This document shows positions 14,950 through 22,909 of a DNA stretch of 25,450 nucleotides, piece after piece. The DNA lies in contig JAEYAR010000100.1 of the NCBI GenBank assembly GCA_023404715.1, positions 1-25,450 of the forward strand, in the 5' to 3' direction. The position numbers were made by a program, and so were the translations under genes. Below the pieces are notes generated by a model, which saw nothing but the letters and a program-made list of their open reading frames with translations, was not told the origin of the DNA and did not search any database. How positions within the stretch are numbered: the stretch's first letter is position 1; each line of letters begins with the position of its first letter. The DNA comes from Bacillota bacterium (GTDB lineage Bacteria > Bacillota > Clostridia > Christensenellales > Aristaeellaceae).

Positions 14950-15810
14950 ATGCAGCTTACCGCGAAAAGCGCCAGCAAGCGCTTTACCCTCGGCGATGTG
15001 GTCATCTATGGCATCGTCGGGTTGTTCACCTTTCTGTGCATCGTGCCCTTCTGGTACGTCATCGCCTCGTCCTTTTCCAAAAACCCGGGATTTTGGATCG
15101 ACGAATTCACGCTCGACAGCTATAAATACATCTTTTCCACCAGCACCCTCGTCCGCAGCCTGGGCAACACGGCCTATATCACCGTGGCGGGCACGCTGCT
15201 CAAGCTGCTGTGCACCAGCTTGATGGCCTACGCCCTCTCCGAAATGATCCCCGGCCGCAAGCTGATCCTCAACATGGTGATCTTCACCATGCTCTTCAGC
15301 GGCGGCATGATCCCGACCTATTTCGTGGTGAAGGGGACGGGACTGATGAACTCGCTGTGGTCGCTGGTGATTCCGGGACTGATCAGCCCCTTTAACCTGA
15401 TCGTGATGAAGAATTTCTATCAAAACATACCGCCGGATCTCAAGGAGAGCGCCCGGATCGACGGTTGCCACGAGATCGTATTGCTTTTGCGGATCATCCT
15501 GCCCCTGTCCACCGCGTCGCTGGCCACATTCGGCCTGTTTTATGCGGTAGGGCTCTGGAACACCTATATGTCGGCGCTGCTCTACATCCCCAACAACGCC
15601 AAGTGGCCGATTCAGGTGCTGCTGCGGCAGATCGTCTACGTCTCCTCGAGCATCGGCGACGAGGGCACGGTGGAGAGCGAGGTCGCGCTGCTATCGCAGG
15701 GCATCAAGATGGCGGTCATCATCGTCGCGACATTCCCCATCGTCTGCCTGTATCCCTTCTTGCAAAAGCACTTTGCCAAGGGGATCATGGTGGGGGCGGT
15801 CAAGGGCTGA
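14950..15810 (+). CDS. Sugar ABC transporter permease (LplC-like), cluster 2
   Basis: This 286-residue membrane protein is the partner of the preceding permease. Its first helix lies at about 17-38, its EAA loop starts at E166 (ESARIDGCHEIVLL), and it ends KHFAKGIMVGAVKG, as LplC/YtcP-type permeases do. AAGGAGG (14936-14942) sits before the ATG. It lacks the long basic N-terminal tail seen in the cluster 1 counterpart. The substrate is the same as that of the binding protein at 15923, which is unknown. Confidence 0.94.
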   Translation: MQLTAKSASKRFTLGDVVIYGIVGLFTFLCIVPFWYVIASSFSKNPGFWIDEFTLDSYKYIFSTSTLVRSLGNTAYITVAGTLLKLLCTSLMAYALSEMIPGRKLILNMVIFTMLFSGGMIPTYFVVKGTGLMNSLWSLVIPGLISPFNLIVMKNFYQNIPPDLKESARIDGCHEIVLLLRIILPLSTASLATFGLFYAVGLWNTYMSALLYIPNNAKWPIQVLLRQIVYVSSSIGDEGTVESEVALLSQGIKMAVIIVATFPIVCLYPFLQKHFAKGIMVGAVKG

Positions 15811-15839
15811 GTGCCCATTCAAGCTCAATCGGATACACG

Positions 15840-15897
15840 TGCGTGGGCGGTGCGCGCCACGCATTGTATTAAACCCCAAGACCGGCCGGAAGGCCGG
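15840..15897 (+). repeat. Two intergenic stem-loops before the cluster 2 binding-protein gene
   Basis: TGCGTGG (15840-15846) pairs with CCACGCA (15857-15863), and CCGGCC (15882-15887) pairs with GGCCGG (15892-15897) over GGAA. No U tract follows either. They may stabilise the downstream message or process the operon transcript, so that the binding protein is made in excess of the permeases. Confidence 0.5.
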
Positions 15898-15922
15898 CAA
15901 CGAAAAACAGGAGGGATTTCAC

Positions 15923-17410
15923 ATGAAACAACCTGCCCCTATCCGCCGCATCCTCGCGCTGGCGCTGACGGCGTGCCTGCTGCTCGGCGGCGCCTTAGCC
16001 GCATCGGCCGAGGAACCCCTGGCGGTCACCATGTACCTGGGCTGCGGCGTGGTCGAGTTCCCGCCGGACGGCAACGAGATCGAAAAGATCATCGAGGCGT
16101 ACGCCGGTGTGGACATGAAGATCAACGCCTACTCCGGCTCCGTGCTGCATGAGATGATGCCGACCCTGATCGCCGGCGGCGATCTGCCCATGGTGGTCAA
16201 CGTCGGCGGCAGCCAGCTGAGCAAAAGCTACCTGATCAATGCCATGAAGGCCGGCGAATTCTGGGACGTAACGGACTATATCTACGGCCTGGACAATTTT
16301 AAGGACCTCAACCCCCTGGCGCTGAACAACTACGCGATCGAGGGCCGCCTTTACGGTCTGCCCCTGGAGCGCGGGCTATCCCGCGACGCCCTGACCTACC
16401 GCTACGACTGGCTGCAAAACCTGGGCCTGGAAGAGCCCAAGACCGTGGACGACATGGTCAATATGTGGCTGGCCTTTACCAAGGACGACCCGGACGGCAA
16501 CGGTGTGAACGACACCTACGGCGTCGTGACCAGCGGTCTGACCTTTCTGGATCAGATCGCGATCCACCTGGGGGCCCCCAACAATTGGCGATATGAAGAC
16601 GGCGTGATGACGAAAATGCAGCTGACCGAGGAATACGCCCAGGCCCTGGACATCTGCCGCATGCTGTATGCCGAGGGCGCCGTCCACCCCGAATTCGCCA
16701 TCCGCGAGCGCGCCGATTACGAAGGCGACTTCATCAGCGGCAAGGCGGGCAGCTACTACGACGTGAGCACGGGTATCTCCGCTTTCCAGAGCCGGATCGC
16801 CGACCCCAACGCGGTGCTGCATGCCAGCAACCTGTTCGCAAACGGCAAGGGCGAGATCTTCACCTCCGCCGGACGCGGCAACAACGGCGTGCTGCTGTTC
16901 AGCAAGAAGGCCATCCCCGATAAGGAGACGCTGGACAAGGTCATCAACCTCTTCGACCGCCTGGCGGACGAGGAGATGTGCAACCTGCTGGCCCTGGGCG
17001 TGGAGGGGACCAACTACGAGGTGGTGGACGGCGTTGCACGCATGCTGCCGGAAAACGACGCCTATTGGCAGGAAAAGATCCACAACCCCTATTCCATTCC
17101 GCTGGCCGTGCGTTGGCCCATCCTGCGCACCATGCCCGTCGAATACGACTACGGCGACCAGCGCAACCTGGAGATCATCCAGGAGAACGCGCCCTATGCC
17201 GTCGCAGACCCGACCCTGGGCCTGATCTCGGAGCTGTACAACGATCTAGGCGGCGACCTGGATACCCTGCTGAGAGACGCCGCGACGCTGTACATCATGG
17301 GCGAGATCGACAAGGAGGAATTCAATAACCGTATGGAGAAGTGGAAGAAGCAGGGCGGCGACGATATCGCCGCAGACTTTGCACGCCTCTACCAAGAAAA
17401 GAATCGGTAG
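15923..17410 (+). CDS. Extracellular solute-binding protein, cluster 2 importer
   Basis: This 495-residue exported protein has a basic start (MKQPAPIRR), a hydrophobic core, and either a lipobox-like LTAC (15-18) or a type I cleavage site after A29 (AASA-EE). The lipobox lies early inside the hydrophobic core, so the anchor type is uncertain. The sequence D189-P-D-G-N-G-V-N-D197 resembles the EF-hand-like calcium loop common in large LplA-type oligosaccharide-binding proteins. The ATG at 15923 follows CAGGAGGG. It comes after the two permeases, the reverse order to cluster 1, and the SGNH hydrolase gene follows. The ligand may be an acetylated oligosaccharide, judging only from that neighbour. 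Confidence 0.9.
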   Translation: MKQPAPIRRILALALTACLLLGGALAASAEEPLAVTMYLGCGVVEFPPDGNEIEKIIEAYAGVDMKINAYSGSVLHEMMPTLIAGGDLPMVVNVGGSQLSKSYLINAMKAGEFWDVTDYIYGLDNFKDLNPLALNNYAIEGRLYGLPLERGLSRDALTYRYDWLQNLGLEEPKTVDDMVNMWLAFTKDDPDGNGVNDTYGVVTSGLTFLDQIAIHLGAPNNWRYEDGVMTKMQLTEEYAQALDICRMLYAEGAVHPEFAIRERADYEGDFISGKAGSYYDVSTGISAFQSRIADPNAVLHASNLFANGKGEIFTSAGRGNNGVLLFSKKAIPDKETLDKVINLFDRLADEEMCNLLALGVEGTNYEVVDGVARMLPENDAYWQEKIHNPYSIPLAVRWPILRTMPVEYDYGDQRNLEIIQENAPYAVADPTLGLISELYNDLGGDLDTLLRDAATLYIMGEIDKEEFNNRMEKWKKQGGDDIAADFARLYQEKNR

Positions 17411-17439
17411 GGGACATCCCGCATACGGAGGTAGATTTC

Positions 17440-18084
17440 GTGAAACCGTTGATTCTCTTTCAGGGTGACTCCATTACGGACGTGAACCGTAGCCGGGAAA
17501 ACGACGACTATGCCGGCCACGGGTACCCCACGCTGGTAAAGGCCCGTTTGGGCTTCGACGCGCCGGGTCGGTATGCGTTTCTCAACCGCGGCGTCAGCGG
17601 TAACCGCGTAGTGGACCTTTACGCGCGCATCAAGATAGACATCATCAACCTGAAACCGTCTTACCTGAGCATCCTCGTCGGCGTGAACGACGTATGGCAC
17701 GAGCTGAGCCGGGAAAACGGCGTTGATGCGAAGAAGTTCCAGAGGGTTTACGACATGCTGCTCAGCGAGGTCGAGGAAGCCCTGCCGGGCATCCGGCTGC
17801 TGATCCTAGAGCCCTTTGTGCTGCCCGGCAGCGCGACGGAGAATACGCAGGAAGCCCCCCATCGCTTGCAGACATTTGAGCGGGAGGTCGCCCAGCGGGC
17901 TGCCGCCGCCCGCGAGGTCGCGCAGATGCACCGGGCCTGCTTCGTGCCGCTGCAGCGGCGCTTTGACGAGGCGGCGCGGGGCTTGGACCCGGCCTACTGG
18001 CTGCTGGACGGCGTACATCCCTCCGCTATGGGCCACGAGCTGATCGCCCGGGCCTGGATGGAGGCATTTCAGCGTATTGGATAG
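17440..18084 (+). CDS. SGNH/GDSL-family hydrolase, probable carbohydrate esterase
   Basis: This 214-residue cytoplasmic protein (no signal peptide) has all the SGNH blocks: nucleophile S11 in FQGDSITD, G54 in RGVSGNR, N83 in VGVNDVW, and D190/H193 in LLDGVHPSAMGH. Enzymes of this type remove acetyl or acyl groups from sugars and other esters. The start is GTG 17440 with GGAGGT at 17428-17433. Earlier in-frame codons overlap the binding-protein gene. Being last in the importer operon, it probably deacetylates the sugar after uptake. A relation to rhamnogalacturonan or xylan acetylesterases is plausible but not shown. Confidence 0.88.
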   Translation: MKPLILFQGDSITDVNRSRENDDYAGHGYPTLVKARLGFDAPGRYAFLNRGVSGNRVVDLYARIKIDIINLKPSYLSILVGVNDVWHELSRENGVDAKKFQRVYDMLLSEVEEALPGIRLLILEPFVLPGSATENTQEAPHRLQTFEREVAQRAAAAREVAQMHRACFVPLQRRFDEAARGLDPAYWLLDGVHPSAMGHELIARAWMEAFQRIG

Positions 18085-18093
18085 GGGATCGAG

Positions 18094-18122
18094 AGCGTGC
18101 CGGCGATTTTCGCCGGCACGCT
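18094..18122 (+). terminator. Terminator after sugar cluster 2
   Basis: A perfect 13-bp stem (AGCGTGCCGGCGA, 18094-18106, with 18110-18122) closes on a TTT loop and is followed by a short TT-G-T tract. It lies 10 bp after the esterase stop. The remaining 47 bp to the next gene, which runs on the other strand, hold nothing else recognisable. Confidence 0.7.
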
Positions 18123-18169
18123 TTGTCGTAATGGGCTTTACCGACGGCCGGAGGCGCAAGGTGAAAACC

Positions 18170-19633
18170 TCACGCCTCTTCGATTTGCTCGGGATCGGAA
18201 AAATACATGACCAAACCAGCCGCAAAGAAAAAGAGTATGTTGGAAACGTTGTTCGATAAAAAGAGGAGGTCTTCGTTGAATGAAATGATGCATAGTACGC
18301 ATAGGATGACGGGCAGCGCACGCAGGCCCCGCCGGGGGCGGCCGAGGGCGCCGAACAGGAGCTTCCAGGCGCGCGGCGCCACCACGATGGCGAACCCGAG
18401 GAGCAGCAAAATGCCGGGAAGCCCGCACGATACAAACGTGTATAAATAGGCGTTGTGCAATGAGGCGACGCTGTAAAGCCACGGCTCATAAGCGCCGACC
18501 GATTCCCATACGCCGATGCGTGTAACGCCGGTAAGAAGATAAATAGGATGGTCGCGCATCATACGAAGGGCAGCCGTCCACATGGGGACGCGACCGTTCA
18601 GACCTTCCGCCTGATCGCCGAGAGGACGCGGCGTTTCCGGCGCGGGCGCAGCCGGCTCCGAGGAGGGGATGTCGGACGCGGGCGGGGCTTCAGGCGTTGG
18701 GGAAATGAGAGCGGCCACGTCGGGCGTCTCCTCAGCCGTCGGCGAGATCGCTTCTACGGCGTTTGCCTGAGCAGCCTCAATAACGGACGGCGCGGGTATC
18801 CGCACATAAAACGAGAAGACGCCGCGCATCCCCACAAAGGAAAGCAGGCAAAGGACTCCGGCTGCCGATGCGCAAAGTACGCGCCGCGGCCAACGGGGGA
18901 AGCGAGAGAGGCATCCCCAGATAGCGGAGAAGGACAACAAGGCCGCGCCTACGCAGAAAGCGACGATAGACGTGCGGGAATCGGTGAGCGCGAGGCATAC
19001 GTACATGAGCACCGCGTCGAGGCCGAAGACGATGCGCGCAGCACGTTTCCCTTGACCGGCGAGAAAAAGCGCGAAGAGAAAGCTTACTGCGCAGAGATAT
19101 CCAACCGAGTTGGGGTGACAGCTCACAAAAAGCCGTCCCGCATCGAAACCGAAAAAGCTGCTGGGGGTGACGATCAGAATGCGCTGCACGGCCGCATAAA
19201 GCGCGATCAGGCACATAAAGGACCAGGCGCCCAGAAAGATGGAGAGAATAACGCGGACGCGATGGAGCAGCGTGCTGCGGGGGATGGACGAATCCTGCGG
19301 ATAGAAGAGGAACATGGCGAACAACAGCATATACCAGTCATAAACATGCTGGAAAAAGCTGTACTGGCGGTTTAGATAACAGATGACGATATACCACAGG
19401 AAGAATCCGAAGAGAAAGACCATTCCTCGACGTTTGGGAACGGCATCCAGACGGAGCAGCGGGAAAGCGAGCGCCGCCGCCCAGGGGTACATCAGGTTTT
19501 CTAGAATCGGCCAATACGCGCTTTCGTCGACAAAGCGCACCAATGCGAGGACAAGCAGGGCGGCACAGAACGCGGTGCGGCCCAATAGCGCTTGCCAGAC
19601 GGATACGCCCCTTTGCTTGAGGTCCATGTTCAT
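18170..19633 (-). CDS. O-antigen ligase/polymerase-type membrane protein with Pro-rich loop
   Basis: This protein of about 487 residues has some ten or more hydrophobic segments. The Wzy_C/WaaL-like core is visible: GLNGRVPMW near 345-352 (Arg 348) and SLHNAYLYT near 391-399 (His 393). Such proteins join lipid-linked glycans outside the membrane. The ATG at 19631-19633 overlaps the TGA of the upstream paralogue (TGATG) with AAGGAG before it; ATG 19627 is an alternative start. An extra stretch at about 280-342, rich in Pro, Ala, Ser, Thr and Glu, sits just before the Arg motif and is absent from the paralogue. It is the second gene of a two-gene operon. Its partner glycan is unknown. Confidence 0.85.
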   Translation of the reverse strand: MNMDLKQRGVSVWQALLGRTAFCAALLVLALVRFVDESAYWPILENLMYPWAAALAFPLLRLDAVPKRRGMVFLFGFFLWYIVICYLNRQYSFFQHVYDWYMLLFAMFLFYPQDSSIPRSTLLHRVRVILSIFLGAWSFMCLIALYAAVQRILIVTPSSFFGFDAGRLFVSCHPNSVGYLCAVSFLFALFLAGQGKRAARIVFGLDAVLMYVCLALTDSRTSIVAFCVGAALLSFSAIWGCLSRFPRWPRRVLCASAAGVLCLLSFVGMRGVFSFYVRIPAPSVIEAAQANAVEAISPTAEETPDVAALISPTPEAPPASDIPSSEPAAPAPETPRPLGDQAEGLNGRVPMWTAALRMMRDHPIYLLTGVTRIGVWESVGAYEPWLYSVASLHNAYLYTFVSCGLPGILLLLGFAIVVAPRAWKLLFGALGRPRRGLRALPVILCVLCIISFNEDLLFLSNNVSNILFFFAAGLVMYFSDPEQIEEA

Positions 19634-20922
19634 CACACTCCTTGATTATCTGATAGGCACATTACGCAGCCGGCGGTATAGAAAAAGAGCTGATTTGAGA
19701 CGTTGTTGGTCATGAATAGCAGGTCTTCGACGAAGGAAATCCCGATAAAAAGCGCCAATACAGCGGCCAATATGCACGAAGAAGACGGCGCGTTGCCTTT
19801 AGCTGGAAAGAGAAGCCGCCATGCGCGTGGCGCGACGACGCACCCCAAGCCTGCCATACAAGCCAGCCCCGGAAGACCCGCGGCGAGGAGCGTCTGGAGG
19901 TATGTGTTGTGCAGGGAACCTGCTTGATAAATCCCTGAGGCATATACGCCTAGGGCCTCCCATATTCCGATTCGCGTGATACCGGTGAATAGGCTGAACG
20001 GATGATCGCGGAGAAATAACAAGGCACCTGTCCATAAGGCAGTACGCCCGTTAAGGGAGGAAGCCTTATATCCGATTGAGCGGGACGCGACATGCGGCGC
20101 ATTGGCTATTATGCGGAGGATACCTGCTCCGACTAGACGGAATGAAATGAAGAGCAGGAGCGAGCCGAAAATGGCAATTAGGACACGTTTGGGCATTTTA
20201 TGAGCTTGCAGCACTGTAAATAACAATAAAAACACACAAAGACATAACATGATGATGGAACTACGTGAATCGCTTAGCGATAAGCACACAAAGAGCAACA
20301 TGCCATTGATGACGAGTGGAACGGTTAAAGAGCGTTTTTTTTCTATCGCAAAATAGAGTGAGAATAGCAGACCTGCTGCGCAAAGATATCCTACGGTATT
20401 GGGATTGCCAGCGATCCATATTCGATTGTCGTGCATCCCAAAGACGCTCCCGGACATACAGGTGAACGTCTGCCCTTTGAACGCGGCGAACAGCGCGATC
20501 AGGCAATAGACGGCCCAAAGCCCATAAAAGCTGCCCAGCACGACCTGCATGCGCAGCTTCAGGGAAGCGAAGGGGAGAGAACGATCCTGCGGATAAAAGA
20601 TGAAGAGCGAAAAGAGGATGAGAAACCAATCGTATGCATTTTGATAAAAGCTATGTTTCCGGTTCACATAGGAAACGATGAAATACCAGATAAAAAAAGC
20701 GAATGCGAAGACCATTCCTCGGTTTCGTGGTAAATTGTGCAGCGTAAGTAGGGGATAAGCGAGCGCTGCGCCCCAAGGAAACATCAAATAACGCAGCACG
20801 TTCCAGTAAAGCGTATTATCGACAAAACGGATGAGAGACAGGCACAGGAAAGCCGCGCAAAAGGAGGTGCGGGACAATAGAAGACGCCAGACGGACCGTG
20901 CCTTGGACGCTATCGTTTGCAT
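19633..20922 (-). CDS. O-antigen ligase/polymerase-type membrane protein
   Basis: This 429-residue polytopic membrane protein is paralogous to the next gene throughout. Shared landmarks include FVD near 33-35, FYPQD near 109-113, NPNTVGYLCA near 173-182, SDSRSS near 217-222, SLNGRTALW near 289-297 and SLHNTYLQT near 336-344. Arg 293 and His 338 correspond to the conserved residues of the Wzy_C/WaaL group. AAAGGAG precedes the ATG at 20922, and a consensus promoter lies at 20956-20985. Its DNA is visibly more A/T-rich than its surroundings (only 21 G/C in 20221-20280). It could be a ligase or polymerase for a surface polysaccharide or teichuronic-like glycan. No other polysaccharide genes are present here. 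Confidence 0.86.
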   Translation of the reverse strand: MQTIASKARSVWRLLLSRTSFCAAFLCLSLIRFVDNTLYWNVLRYLMFPWGAALAYPLLTLHNLPRNRGMVFAFAFFIWYFIVSYVNRKHSFYQNAYDWFLILFSLFIFYPQDRSLPFASLKLRMQVVLGSFYGLWAVYCLIALFAAFKGQTFTCMSGSVFGMHDNRIWIAGNPNTVGYLCAAGLLFSLYFAIEKKRSLTVPLVINGMLLFVCLSLSDSRSSIIMLCLCVFLLLFTVLQAHKMPKRVLIAIFGSLLLFISFRLVGAGILRIIANAPHVASRSIGYKASSLNGRTALWTGALLFLRDHPFSLFTGITRIGIWEALGVYASGIYQAGSLHNTYLQTLLAAGLPGLACMAGLGCVVAPRAWRLLFPAKGNAPSSSCILAAVLALFIGISFVEDLLFMTNNVSNQLFFYTAGCVMCLSDNQGV

Positions 20923-20955
20923 ATGGAAGATCTCCTTTGTAGCGGCAGTAACCGC

Positions 20956-20985
20956 ATTATACCATCACAGCCGCGGGACTGTCAA
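20956..20985 (-). promoter_or_regulatory. Sigma-A promoter of the ligase gene pair
   Basis: On the minus strand, perfect TTGACA (20980-20985) and TATAAT (20956-20961) hexamers are separated by 18 bp, about 34 bp before the first ligase start codon. Strong constitutive expression is expected. Confidence 0.88.
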
Positions 20986-21055
20986 TTTCGTGGCTTCCGC
21001 TTCACGTCAATCTGTGTTACACTGTACAAAAAGCCATCGGAAAGAGGTATGCGCC

Positions 21056-21934
21056 ATGCCCACCCTATACGTCGTCGCGACCCCCATCGGGAACCTGTCG
21101 GACATGACGCCACGCGCGGTCGAGACGCTGAAAGGCTGCGCGTTTATCGCAGCGGAGGATACGCGGGTCACACACAAGCTGCTCACCCATTTTGGCATCG
21201 GCGTTCAGCTGATCTCAAACCACCAGCATAACGAGCAGCAGCGTGCGGGGGAGCTCGTCGCGCGCATGCTGGAGGAAGCGTGCGATGCGGCGCTCGTGAC
21301 GGACGCGGGGACGCCGTGCATCTCCGACCCGGGGTACGTGCTCGTGCAGGCGGCGGCGGCGGCGGGCATCCCCGTGCTGGCCGTTCCCGGGCCGACCGCC
21401 ATGGCCTGCGCGCTATCGGTCAGCGGTTTTGACGTGCGCGAGTTTGCGTTTTACGGGTTTCTTCCCCGGCAGGCGAAGGAGCTTTGCGGAAAGCTGACGG
21501 CTATTGCACGCAGCGGCATCCCCGTCGCGGTCGTGCACGAATCCCCGCACCGGGTAATCGATCTGCTGCGCGTCGTTTGCAGCGCGCTGCCGGGCTGCCG
21601 GGTCTGCGCCTGCTGCGACTTAACCAAGCTGTACGAAAAGACGGTGCGCGGAAGCGCGCCGGAGGTGCTGGAGCTGCTGGAGCAAAACCCCAAGGCCGAC
21701 AAGGGAGAGTATTGCCTCGTGCTGGAGCTGCGCGGGGTTTCACTCCCGGAGCGGCCTGCAGCGCCCCAGACGAGCCTGGAAGCGCTGCTTTTTGAGCGCC
21801 TGTTGGCGGGCGCGGATTTGAAGGCGGCCTGCGCGGCGCTGCAGGAACAGGGATGCCGGCGCAACGAGATTTACCGGGCCTCGATGCGCGTCAAGGACTT
21901 TCTGCAGGGTTGGGCAGAGGCGGACGAGCTGTAG
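21056..21934 (+). CDS. rsmI: 16S rRNA (cytidine-2'-O)-methyltransferase
   Basis: This 292-residue enzyme methylates the 2'-O of C1402 in 16S rRNA using S-adenosylmethionine. Family signatures appear in order: TPIGNLSDMTPRA near 9-21, AEDTR near 33-37, TDAGTPCISDPG near 82-93, VPGPTA near 109-114, FYGFLP near 132-137, and ESPHR near 162-166. The rest forms the tetrapyrrole-methylase-type C-terminal part and an accessory tail. AAAGAGG precedes the ATG at 21056; the longer open frame upstream crosses the divergent promoter. A weak promoter (TACACT at 21018-21023) may drive it. It is a monocistronic housekeeping gene. Length is normal for the family. Confidence 0.96.
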   Translation: MPTLYVVATPIGNLSDMTPRAVETLKGCAFIAAEDTRVTHKLLTHFGIGVQLISNHQHNEQQRAGELVARMLEEACDAALVTDAGTPCISDPGYVLVQAAAAAGIPVLAVPGPTAMACALSVSGFDVREFAFYGFLPRQAKELCGKLTAIARSGIPVAVVHESPHRVIDLLRVVCSALPGCRVCACCDLTKLYEKTVRGSAPEVLELLEQNPKADKGEYCLVLELRGVSLPERPAAPQTSLEALLFERLLAGADLKAACAALQEQGCRRNEIYRASMRVKDFLQGWAEADEL

Positions 21935-21949
21935 CGGGCGAGCGGTTTA

Positions 21950-21977
21950 TGACGGCGTGGCTTCGGCCACGCCGTCA
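21950..21977 (+). terminator. Terminator after rsmI
   Basis: TGACGGCGTGGC (21950-21961) pairs perfectly with 21966-21977 across a very stable TTCG tetraloop. The downstream ATCCGTTTATC is only mildly T-rich, so termination efficiency is uncertain. Confidence 0.7.
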
Positions 21978-22004
21978 ATCCGTTTATCGGGTAGAAAACG
22001 AATA

Positions 22005-22024
22005 CGGCCTGCAAACGCAGGCCG
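22005..22024 (-). terminator. Terminator after the activase gene (minus strand)
   Basis: CGGCCTGC and GCAGGCCG form a perfect 8-bp hairpin with a 4-nt loop, 26 bp after the activase stop. On the minus strand it is followed by TATTCGTTTTC, a moderate U-rich tail. It backs onto the rsmI terminator. Confidence 0.6.
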
Positions 22025-22050
22025 CTCGGACGAGATCGGGATGTGCAATC

Positions 22051-22899
22051 TCACAGCACGCAGACCGGCACGCCTGCGCGTTCAAAGAGCTCGGTATGGG
22101 GCGTGACAGCCTGCGTCGGGTCAAAGGCGGGCGCATAGGCCATGCCCGTCATCTCGTATTTTGCCCCGGCGGTCTGGTGATAGGGGAGCAGCTCCACGCG
22201 CACAAGACGCTTTGCGCCCTGAGCGAGCGCCGCGACGGCCTGGAGGTTCTCCACAGTATCGCTCACGCCCGGAATGAGCGGCACGCGCAGGATAAAAGGC
22301 GTTTCGCCCTGCGCGAGCCTGTGCGCGTGGCGCAGGATGGGCGCGTTATCTACGCCTGTAAAGCGGCGGTGGCGCGCGGGATCCACAATTTTAACGTCCA
22401 TCATCACGAGGTCAAATGCGGTCATGGCCGCCTGAAAGACGGCGTCGGAGGCATAGCCAGAGGTCTCGACGGCGGTATGGACGCCGTGTAGATGCGACAG
22501 GGTCTCCGCCACGAAGGGCCACTGCATCAGCGGCTCGCCGCCGGAGAATGTGACGCCCCCGCCGCTTTGTGCATATAGGTCCAGGTCACGCATAAGCCGC
22601 TTGGCGAGCGCTTCGCTGCTCCAGGGCTTTCCGGCCATGCGGCGCAGGCCCAGGGGGCATCGCGGAATGCACTCGCCGCAGGCGGTGCAGGAATCCAGGT
22701 GCTTGCAGGCGGCGAGGCAGGCGCCGCAGTGCGCGCAGGCGAGCGCGCTCGCCATCAGCTGCGGGCGCGCAGAGAGTCCCTCCGGGTTATGGCACCACTG
22801 GCAGCGCAGCGGGCAGCCTTTCATGAAGACCGTCGTGCGAATGCCGGGGCCGTCGAAGACGGCGAATTCCTTGAGATCGAAGACGATGCCTGTTTCCAT
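22051..22899 (-). CDS. Glycyl-radical enzyme activating protein (radical SAM)
   Basis: This 282-residue enzyme uses S-adenosylmethionine and a 4Fe-4S cluster to place a radical on a glycine of its partner. The cluster cysteines are C29, C33 and C36 (CPLRCQWC). An inserted ferredoxin-like region contributes C55, C58, C61, C65, C71, C74, C77 and C81, enough for two more clusters, as in activases of non-PFL glycyl radical enzymes. FSGGEPL, used for SAM binding, is present. The start ATG 22899 is chosen because GAGGGG lies 7 nt upstream; ATG 22917 would overlap the upstream gene by 8 nt. It is the second gene after the glycyl radical enzyme, 10 nt apart. Short PFL activases lack the insert. Confidence 0.94.
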   Translation of the reverse strand: METGIVFDLKEFAVFDGPGIRTTVFMKGCPLRCQWCHNPEGLSARPQLMASALACAHCGACLAACKHLDSCTACGECIPRCPLGLRRMAGKPWSSEALAKRLMRDLDLYAQSGGGVTFSGGEPLMQWPFVAETLSHLHGVHTAVETSGYASDAVFQAAMTAFDLVMMDVKIVDPARHRRFTGVDNAPILRHAHRLAQGETPFILRVPLIPGVSDTVENLQAVAALAQGAKRLVRVELLPYHQTAGAKYEMTGMAYAPAFDPTQAVTPHTELFERAGVPVCVL

Positions 22900-22909
22900 G
22901 TCGCGCCCC

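Noticed and set aside
14263..15471. Long antisense open frame (about 400 codons) across both cluster 2 permeases
   Set aside because: Its translation is rich in His, Asp and Gln with no fold-like pattern. It is the antisense of well-supported membrane protein genes, and G/C third positions keep such frames open.
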